Source of the DNA: PoT sp049331405
GTDB lineage: Bacteria > Planctomycetota > Planctomycetia > Isosphaerales > Isosphaeraceae
Reading direction: 5' to 3'
Length of the DNA: 64,000 bases
NCBI RefSeq assembly: GCF_049331405.1
Contig: NZ_CP186276.1
Span: 124,001-188,000 of the forward strand
Of the stretch, positions 58,625-64,000 are shown one piece after another. Numbering within the stretch: position 1 is the first letter of the stretch; the number at the start of each line of letters is the position of its first letter. The translations under genes and the position numbers were made by a program. The notes below the pieces were generated by a model. That model was not told the DNA's origin, did no database searches, and saw only the letters and a list, made by a program, of their open reading frames with translations.

Positions 58625-59404
58625 TCAGTTGTTCTTCTGCTGGACGATGGGGTTGAGGGGCCTGCGGCCGAGGCCGAAGCCCTCGTAGATCGACTGCTTG
58701 CGGTTGGCCTGGTCCTGGTTGAACCGGGCGATGATTGCCGTCTGGAAATCCAGGGGCTGCTGGACCCCGGCCTCCTGCGGGGGCGGTGCGATGTGCGAAT
58801 TGCCGGCACCGCTGCCGCCCTGCGTGCTGGGCCGGAGGAAGTGGGCATAGTCCGGCCGGGCCAGCGTCGCCTTCACGAAGTCGGCGGCCGACTGGTATGT
58901 CCCGGTCCTGACGACGTAGCCGTCCCCCTCGGGGTGGACCTCGAGGCTCGGCGTCAGGAGCGTCATCAGCTGCGTGGACGCCCCGTCGTTCAGGCTGTAG
59001 CCGGCCAGGATCGTCGCCAGTTCGGACCTGAGGGCGTAGCCCTTGGCCCGCTTCTCGACCTCGGCAGTGGCCGTACGCGCGGCATTGAGGTCCGTCTCGA
59101 GCTGGCCGCGAACGGCCTTCACCGCTGCCTCGGCCTCGCCCTTGGCGATGTGGGCCTGGGTCAGCTTCTCCTGGGCCAGCCGCTCCTGCTCCGCACGCTC
59201 GGACTGGAGCTGGTTGGCCTTGGCCTGGGCCTCGATGAACTGCTGGAGCTGCGTGGCCGGGATCTGCACGAAGCCATTCGGCTGGGCCTGCGGCTGTGCC
59301 ACCGGCTCGGGATTGGCCGCCTGCTGCACGGGCGGATTCGGGCTGGCCTGGACCTGTGCGACGCCGCCGCCATCGGCCGGGGCCTGGTTCAAGAGCAAAC
59401 GCAT
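58625..59404 (-). CDS. Probable scaffolding protein
   Basis: 259 residues with a glutamine/proline-rich N-terminus (QASPNPPVQQAANPEPVAQP), a central coiled coil (about 50-115: LQQFIEAQAKANQLQSERAE, QLETDLNAARTATAEVEKRA) and a conserved C-terminal core. This layout, between portal and capsid genes, is typical for scaffolds. The start is 22 bases after palindrome copy 10, with AGGAC upstream. Confidence 0.75.
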   Translation of the reverse strand: MRLLLNQAPADGGGVAQVQASPNPPVQQAANPEPVAQPQAQPNGFVQIPATQLQQFIEAQAKANQLQSERAEQERLAQEKLTQAHIAKGEAEAAVKAVRGQLETDLNAARTATAEVEKRAKGYALRSELATILAGYSLNDGASTQLMTLLTPSLEVHPEGDGYVVRTGTYQSAADFVKATLARPDYAHFLRPSTQGGSGAGNSHIAPPPQEAGVQQPLDFQTAIIARFNQDQANRKQSIYEGFGLGRRPLNPIVQQKNN

Positions 59405-59426
59405 GTCTTTTGGTCCTGCGGGTGGG

Positions 59427-59450
59427 CAAGAGCGCCGATCGGCGCTCTTG
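59427..59450. repeat. Dispersed palindrome, copy 10
   Basis: Identical 24-bp palindrome, exactly two bases after the portal stop at 59453 and 22 bases before the scaffold start at 59404. Confidence 0.95.
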
Positions 59451-59452
59451 GA

Positions 59453-61288
59453 TTAAATGACGGGCGAGTCCACGAGCGTCTGTCCCGACTCGCCGGTCGG
59501 GTCCGCCCCGGCCTGCTCCTCGTCGGTCCCGCCTTCTTCCAGTGCATCGTCGTCGGAGCTGATCCCACGGGACTTGGCACTGGCCAACGCCAACGCCATC
59601 CCGGCCTCCTTGCCCTGCTCCTTGAGCTTGGCCTTCTCCTCGAGCACCTGATCGAGCTCCTCGTCGAGCTCCTCGTACGTCTCGTCCGGGAGGCCGACGA
59701 GGGCCCTGCGGAGGTACGTGGAGAGGAGCAGTTTCTCGGCGACCGGGGCCTCCCCCGCCGTGGCGATGGCCGACTGGAACTCGGCGATCACGTCCCCGAG
59801 CTCCCCGAGGTCGAAGAGGTCGAACCGGCTGGGATAGGTGACTTTGGCAGCTTCGAGGTCCGACGGCTTGGGAGGTCCGTCGCCGATCACGAGCAGTGCG
59901 AACTCGAGGAAGTCACGCTCGGCTCGGGCCAGTGTCTTGCAGATACGGCTGAGGAGTTTGTTCCCCTCGGTGGCGTCGAGCTGCTTGGAGATGCCGCTCT
60001 GGCCGACGGTGCCGGAGCTCTGGCCCCGGACGCCGGCCGGCTTGGTCTGCTTGCTCGCCTTGTCGCTGGCATCGATCAGATCGTGCATATTGAGCCTGAG
60101 GCTCTCGGCAGGATCTTTGGGCGGAGATACGTACTCCCATCCCTCATAGCGTCCCGAAGTCGAATCGTGCTTTTTGGGGAGGATGTAGCCAGGACCAATA
60201 GAGAGAGTGTCGTCGCCGGAACAGAACTCCTGAGGCCCGGAGAGGAGAGGATGAGCCTGGAGCGTATTACTGAAGGAAAGCTCCGAGAGGATGTTGAAAT
60301 ACTCCTTCATCAACTCGGCGACCGGCTCATAGCGGCTCTTGCCGACGTGGGGCGATCGGTGTCGACGCACATCGAAGACGCGGACGATAGGCACCCGGCC
60401 GAACCTGTGCTCCCGGGGCTCGGCCACGGCGTTGCCGTCGTAGTCGTAGAGCGACGAAGACTTGGCCGTCCAGTGGCGGAACCGCGTGTACGCCTTCGCC
60501 CACTCGACCGTTGCGGCCCGGTCCTGGAACGTTGGCATCTGGGTCCACTGCGATGGGTCGACGTACTCCTTGACCAGGCACTCCTCGTAGCGGCCGCCCT
60601 TGTCGAGCTTCCACCAGACCATGTTCTCGGGGAGGATGTAGCTGGCGATACACCGGCTCAGGTTATGCTTGTTGACGTCGGCCTGCGTGGCTATGGCGAC
60701 GCCATCGGGCACAGGCGGGTGGTCGAACAGGACGTCGAGCTGGCCGAGGACCATCAGCATCGGGGCGATCGTGTCGGACATCCAGTCGTCGACGCAGACG
60801 CCGGTCCCCGTCACGTCCTTCCACCACTCGATCAGCGGTTCGGGCCCGTCCCGCATGACCTCCTGGTCGTAGATCTTGCCGAGGTGGCACTCGACGGCGT
60901 CGGACACCCACTCGGGCACGGGCGTCCTGGCACGACGCAACTCGTAGTCGTCATCCTGTGCGGTCGCCCCGGGGTCGGCCCCGATCAGGCCGGCGAACGG
61001 GCCGAACACGAAGTCGGCGTTGAGGCCTGCGGGTGATGGAAGTCCGGCTCCGTATCCGGTGGCACCCGTGTTCGGGTACTCCGACTGGTCGGGGTATTCC
61101 CGCTTGTGGCGGATCAGGTTGCGGAGTGGATAGCCCTTACGATCTGTTCCGTAGATCGCGTTTCTATACCGCTGGCCGCCCTCGTACGAGTCGAGGAGCC
61201 ACTGCCACCGCGTCTGGTGCTCCATCCACTCGACGTGACGCCGAGAGACGATGTCCTTGCCTTCGGGTTTTGTCTGCGTGTCAGCCAT
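59453..61288 (-). CDS. Portal protein
   Basis: 611 residues, within the usual range. N-terminal RRHVEWMEHQTRWQWLLDSY and YRNAIYGTDRKGYPLRN, the wing-like middle part with VWWKLDKGGRYEECLVKEYV, and the stem/crown region EYFNILSELSFSNTLQAHPL fit portal organisation; the C-terminus is acidic and disordered. Location next to the terminase and before scaffold and capsid is canonical. The ATG overlaps the upstream stop by one base. Confidence 0.85.
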   Translation of the reverse strand: MADTQTKPEGKDIVSRRHVEWMEHQTRWQWLLDSYEGGQRYRNAIYGTDRKGYPLRNLIRHKREYPDQSEYPNTGATGYGAGLPSPAGLNADFVFGPFAGLIGADPGATAQDDDYELRRARTPVPEWVSDAVECHLGKIYDQEVMRDGPEPLIEWWKDVTGTGVCVDDWMSDTIAPMLMVLGQLDVLFDHPPVPDGVAIATQADVNKHNLSRCIASYILPENMVWWKLDKGGRYEECLVKEYVDPSQWTQMPTFQDRAATVEWAKAYTRFRHWTAKSSSLYDYDGNAVAEPREHRFGRVPIVRVFDVRRHRSPHVGKSRYEPVAELMKEYFNILSELSFSNTLQAHPLLSGPQEFCSGDDTLSIGPGYILPKKHDSTSGRYEGWEYVSPPKDPAESLRLNMHDLIDASDKASKQTKPAGVRGQSSGTVGQSGISKQLDATEGNKLLSRICKTLARAERDFLEFALLVIGDGPPKPSDLEAAKVTYPSRFDLFDLGELGDVIAEFQSAIATAGEAPVAEKLLLSTYLRRALVGLPDETYEELDEELDQVLEEKAKLKEQGKEAGMALALASAKSRGISSDDDALEEGGTDEEQAGADPTGESGQTLVDSPVI

Positions 61289-61626
61289 CAGGAGATGTAA
61301 GAACCAACCTCAGTTTGGAATGAGCAACCGCAGTGGACGCATCGGACGCGTGACGGGTGCCCGATCATGCCGCAGGCTATGGCTTCGATGCCGGTCTGCT
61401 CGATCAGTTCATCCAGTTCGTCTTTGCCGAGCTGACGGACGATGGCCGTGGCGTAGTTGTCGCGGCCGCATTCGTCGCACGACCACGCATACGCCGGGTG
61501 CAGTTCGACGCTGGCTGACCGGGGCGTCATGGGTGCCGATCTGGTGAAGGCACGGCTGAGAATGACGCCGACGCCGATCATCGCCAGCACGATGGCCGCG
61601 TACGCGAGCAGGTGATACGGGTTCAT
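61288..61626 (-). CDS. Membrane-anchored zinc-ribbon protein
   Basis: 112 residues from the ATG at 61626, which overlaps the upstream stop (ATGA). An N-terminal transmembrane helix (YHLLAYAAIVLAMIGVGVIL) is followed by a domain with two CxxC pairs (SCDECGRDNYAT and VRCVHCGCSF), a probable zinc ribbon. Such membrane-anchored zinc domains are unusual between terminase and portal genes. Role unknown. Confidence 0.6.
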   Translation of the reverse strand: MNPYHLLAYAAIVLAMIGVGVILSRAFTRSAPMTPRSASVELHPAYAWSCDECGRDNYATAIVRQLGKDELDELIEQTGIEAIACGMIGHPSRVRCVHCGCSFQTEVGSYIS

Positions 61627-61718
61627 TCGGCGAAGATCTTCCCGAAGAGCCAACGCACCAGGAAGAACCCGGCGACGAGTCCTGCGATGCAGGCGAATGG
61701 CATGTAGGCGACGCTCAT
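61623..61718 (-). CDS. Very small membrane peptide
   Basis: 31 residues, MSVAYMPFACIAGLVAGFFL followed by VRWLFGKIFAE: one transmembrane helix and a short basic/aromatic end. Start and stop overlap both neighbours (ATGA), a strong sign of real translation for such a short frame. Not predicted by standard gene callers because of its size. Confidence 0.55.
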   Translation of the reverse strand: MSVAYMPFACIAGLVAGFFLVRWLFGKIFAE

Positions 61719-61819
61719 CGGAAGGCGATGCCCGCTGCGAGGGCGATCAGTACCGCGACGAACACGACCGTCAGGGCGATGGGCTGCCAGTCGATACCGC
61801 TAAAGAAGTCTTCCGGCAT
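61715..61819 (-). CDS. Very small membrane peptide
   Basis: 34 residues: a polar start MPEDFFSGIDWQPIA and a single helix LTVVFVAVLIALAAGIAFR. The stop overlaps the next start (ATGA). With the two following genes it forms a run of three coupled membrane proteins directly after the terminase. Confidence 0.55.
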   Translation of the reverse strand: MPEDFFSGIDWQPIALTVVFVAVLIALAAGIAFR

Positions 61820-61834
61820 GATTGTCCTCGCTCC

Positions 61835-63376
61835 TTAGATGATCGACCCTGCGGGACGACGCGGAAGGTTCGGCTTCGGCGTGCGGCCCTCGGGGAACTC
61901 GAGCTTGAGGCCGCCACGCAGGGCGTCCACGAGGTCCTCGGCCGGGTGCTGTGGGTCCTCGGGATAGTCCTGCCACTGGCCGCCACGCTTGGCCCTGCGG
62001 TACGACTTCATGGCCTGGATCAGATGGCGGCAGCGAGGGTGGACGAGCAGCGATACGGAGCCGTCAGCCCCTCGCACCAAGCCTTCAAGGAGAGCGAGCG
62101 AGTCGGCGACAGGTCCGACGGGCCATCGCTCGAGGGGCCGCAGCCCAACCCGCTCGTACTCACCGATGACGGTGGGCCCCACGGGATTCCGAGACCCGCC
62201 AGCGGGATCAGTCGAGAGGCGTAGTCGCGTACCTCGTCGATCTCGGAGCAGCTCGAGGAGCTGGAGCCCGTTGGACTCGGCCGACTGCCCCTCGGCGAAG
62301 TGGTCCGCAAAGACAGTGATGAGGTGTCGACCTCGGTCCTGCCTGACCTGGAAGGCCACGGCACCGGTGCATACTCCGCTGTCGATCGAGAGGTGGACGG
62401 GCAGTCGGGGCTCGTACTCGGCGTGGACGCTGACGTTGTGGCCGTCGTCGAACTGGGGAAACCAGACCCCGTCCGCCTTGGGCCCCTTGCACAGATAATC
62501 AGCCTCGAAGATCCGCAGACTGGTCGTCGGGATCTTCTGGATGAGGCTGTCGATGGCGTAGTGGCCGTCGGAGAGCTTGGCGAGGGGCACTCCCCCGTTG
62601 AGGTCACGCTCGGCGTGGCACCACTTGACGATCGGGCACCCGGGGCAACGCTCGTAGCAGGCCTGGCCGCCGACATAGGGGCCGGAGCGGGACTCGGGGC
62701 AACGCTCGAGGACCTCGAAGGTGCAGCATGTGTACGTCGGGAACTCGCCGGACCTGCCACGGTCCAGGAGCCCCTGCATGGGCCCGCCGAGGCGATGCCA
62801 CGTAGAAGTAAGGCTGACAGATGCACGATGGCCGCCCTTGGCCATGCACATGCCCATAGAGGCTTGTCGGATCTCGTCATCGATCTCGTCGACCTCGTCT
62901 AGCCGTAGACGCGGAACGTGCGGCCCTCGCACGCTCGTCGAACTCGCCGCAAGGATGCTGACGTTGCTCCCGTTGCGGTACTCTGCCTCGGTCTTCAGGA
63001 GCTTCCGTATCGAGTCGCAGTCGGACCCCAAGCTCCCGTTCCCGTCCCTCACCGACATCGTGAGGGCGTCGTAGATCTGCAATGACTGGGCCTTGGAACC
63101 CCCCAGGATTCGCGTCCCCAGCCTCGGATTGAACCTCGACTCCATGTGCGTCAGGATCGCTTCCAGGAAGCTCTTGCCGCTGCCGCGAGCCCCGAGCACG
63201 AGCATGAGGTTCGGCTGGTCGAACCACTGCTTGGCGAAGAACTCGAACGGCGGCTGATGTGCCTTGCAGACCGGCGTACGTGCGATCCTGATGCCCGTGT
63301 ACGCGTAGACCCAATCCCACAGGTGGGCCTTGGTCGTCGGCCTCGTGTTCCTGATGGCGTCGAGCGTGGCGGGCAT
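61835..63376 (-). CDS. Terminase large subunit
   Basis: 513 residues from the ATG at 63376; an in-frame TTG at 63385 is inside the palindrome arm and less likely. Walker A GARGSGKS is at residues 62-69, Walker B LRLDE at 157-161 with a following acidic DEID, and a coupling motif TSTW at about 190-193. Nuclease-domain acids are in LSIDSG, STDPAGGS and DALRGG. An insertion at about 215-255 carries seven cysteines (CC, C, C, C, C, C), which may bind a metal. The start is only six bases after palindrome copy 11 and lacks a clear Shine-Dalgarno sequence. Confidence 0.88.
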   Translation of the reverse strand: MPATLDAIRNTRPTTKAHLWDWVYAYTGIRIARTPVCKAHQPPFEFFAKQWFDQPNLMLVLGARGSGKSFLEAILTHMESRFNPRLGTRILGGSKAQSLQIYDALTMSVRDGNGSLGSDCDSIRKLLKTEAEYRNGSNVSILAASSTSVRGPHVPRLRLDEVDEIDDEIRQASMGMCMAKGGHRASVSLTSTWHRLGGPMQGLLDRGRSGEFPTYTCCTFEVLERCPESRSGPYVGGQACYERCPGCPIVKWCHAERDLNGGVPLAKLSDGHYAIDSLIQKIPTTSLRIFEADYLCKGPKADGVWFPQFDDGHNVSVHAEYEPRLPVHLSIDSGVCTGAVAFQVRQDRGRHLITVFADHFAEGQSAESNGLQLLELLRDRRGTRLRLSTDPAGGSRNPVGPTVIGEYERVGLRPLERWPVGPVADSLALLEGLVRGADGSVSLLVHPRCRHLIQAMKSYRRAKRGGQWQDYPEDPQHPAEDLVDALRGGLKLEFPEGRTPKPNLPRRPAGSII

Positions 63377-63382
63377 GAAAGG

Positions 63383-63406
63383 CAAGAGCGCCGATCGGCG
63401 CTCTTG
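63383..63406. repeat. Dispersed palindrome, copy 11
   Basis: Identical 24-bp palindrome, exactly two bases after the stop of the gene ending at 63409 and only six bases before the terminase ATG at 63376. Confidence 0.95.
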
Positions 63407-63408
63407 GA

Positions 63409-63696
63409 TTAGAGCTCGATCCGACCGGAGAGGGAAGCGATGCGATCCCTGAATAAGTGCAGTCGGGCGACGACGGCCGTCAGGGATTCATTCAAGGGGG
63501 AACGTTCCGGCTTGTGATCAGGTGGCGAAGAGCAGGACACACCCGTTAGCTCGGGACCGAGCACCGGTATGAGCTTGTTCGTCAGGTCCTCAAGCATCTT
63601 CCCGACGATATCGATCTCATCGTGGATCGACGTCATCAGGTCACCCGTCTTGATAGTCGGGACCGGGCCAGGTTGCCTGGGATCGTCGGTCTTCAT
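63409..63696 (-). CDS. Small protein upstream of terminase
   Basis: 95 residues from the ATG at 63696; another possible start is at 63636 (MTSIHDE). The folded part is helical (HDEIDIVGKMLEDLTNKLIP, NESLTAVVARLHLFRDRIAS). Place before the terminase large subunit would suit a small subunit, but no helix-turn-helix is clear. Function unassigned. Confidence 0.5.
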   Translation of the reverse strand: MKTDDPRQPGPVPTIKTGDLMTSIHDEIDIVGKMLEDLTNKLIPVLGPELTGVSCSSPPDHKPERSPLNESLTAVVARLHLFRDRIASLSGRIEL

Positions 63697-63739
63697 GCCG
63701 GGAGAATGGCAAGGGTTGTGATGCACGCGTTGAGGTCCT

Positions 63740-64000
63740 TCAGGTTTGGGTCTCTGCCGCGTTCGCCGCACTCAACGCGGCGGCCGCGACGCTGGGATCG
63801 ATCGGGCGGTTCGCCTGGTTCGCGTTCGGGTCGTCGGGCGAGGCGTCGAGGCCCCAGATCTTGCGGATGCCGGCCAGGGCGTCGATGGCCTTGGCCAGCA
63901 ACGCCGCGTCGCCTACGCGGCCTCTCGTGGTCCGGGTGATCTCGTTGGCCGGTAGGGTCACGTTATCGCCGCCAACCGCCAGCACGACCGTTTCCTTGAC
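63740..64000 (-). CDS. Phage protein, 3' part only
   Basis: The frame runs from the right window edge (first codon at 64000, VKETVVLAVGGDNVT) to the stop at 63740, 86 residues visible. An (N/T)-rich turn, a helical middle (DAALLAKAIDALAGIRKIWG) and an alanine-rich end (AAAALSAANAAE) are seen. A terminase small subunit is possible by position only. Confidence 0.5.
   Translation of the reverse strand, partial: VKETVVLAVGGDNVTLPANEITRTTRGRVGDAALLAKAIDALAGIRKIWGLDASPDDPNANQANRPIDPSVAAAALSAANAAETQT

Larger units (their letters stand above)
30891..64000. mobile_element. Integrated tailed-phage element (right end outside window)
   Basis: The element begins between the truncated DUF1016 gene and the integrase and continues to the window edge. 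It encodes integrase, terminase large subunit, portal, scaffold, major capsid, head-morphogenesis, tail tube, tail chaperone with frameshift, tape measure and fibre-type proteins in the conserved tailed-phage order. The long-tail gene set excludes a podovirus; I cannot separate siphovirus from myovirus because no sheath is recognised. The left attachment site should be at about 30890-30960, but cannot be set without the right end. Confidence 0.9.

Noticed and set aside
58793..61036. 747-residue open frame on the plus strand
   Set aside because: Antisense to scaffold and portal genes, with low-complexity composition and no domain pattern.
32169..63406. The dispersed palindromes as a CRISPR array
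   Set aside because: Copies are hundreds to thousands of bases apart with genes between them, there are no regular spacers and no cas genes in the window.
32169..63406. The palindromes as inverted repeats of insertion sequences
   Set aside because: No transposase gene or target-site duplication adjoins any copy, and the intervals contain ordinary phage genes.

Overview
The window looks like a Planctomycetota chromosome, probably an Isosphaerales relative. It is GC-rich and carries lineage markers: a DUF1559 pilin-like secreted protein with an N-terminal prepilin segment, a small companion lipoprotein, an M56/BlaI pair whose peptidase ends in a TIGR03067-like domain, and a MoxR/DUF58/VWA (Bat-like) operon. 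No rRNA or tRNA was recognised.

The chromosomal part runs from 1 to about 30.9 kb. Its main blocks are a leftward MoxR-DUF58-BatD/BatA/BatB operon (1-4249, BatB cut by the window edge); an AraC regulator and a secreted two-repeat protein; a divergent pair of flavoenzymes (Old Yellow Enzyme and a TetX-like monooxygenase); a YebC-family regulator; a receiver-GGDEF cyclase; the M56/BlaI operon with two operator boxes; the DUF1559/lipoprotein pair; a GntR/LacI-type regulator facing a Rieske oxygenase plus GlpT-like transporter operon; a frameshifted esterase; and a 1455-residue membrane patatin with a GNAT-like tail. Decay rises towards the junction: a scrambled response-regulator remnant and a DUF1016 (YhcG) nuclease fragment lie just before the integrase.

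From about 30.9 kb to the window end lies an integrated tailed-phage element with its right end outside the window. It starts with a tyrosine integrase on the plus strand. Almost all structural genes run leftward from the right: terminase, small membrane proteins, portal, scaffold, major capsid, head-morphogenesis/protease genes, connector-type genes, tail terminator, tail tube, chaperone with a canonical -1 frameshift site, tape measure, then baseplate/fibre genes. Three plus-strand cargo units (40.9-43.1 kb) with their own promoter-like sequences interrupt the tail genes; one encodes a paralogue of the N-terminal domain of the phage's head-morphogenesis protein.

The most striking signal is a perfect 24-bp palindrome present in 11 identical copies, all inside the element and all between genes. 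Eight gene ends lie exactly two bases from a copy, and several copies end only 6-15 bases before the next start codon. Most other neighbouring structural genes overlap or nearly touch. The palindrome therefore behaves like punctuation between gene blocks. Its role (RNA processing or insulation hairpin, protein-binding site, or module-exchange linker) cannot be settled from sequence alone. Other unusual features are a sedolisin-family (S53) protease and two HExxH proteins among the structural genes, two phage proteins with Sec-type signal peptides, and a 690-bp non-coding stretch with clustered hairpins and a promoter-to-terminator small-RNA candidate.
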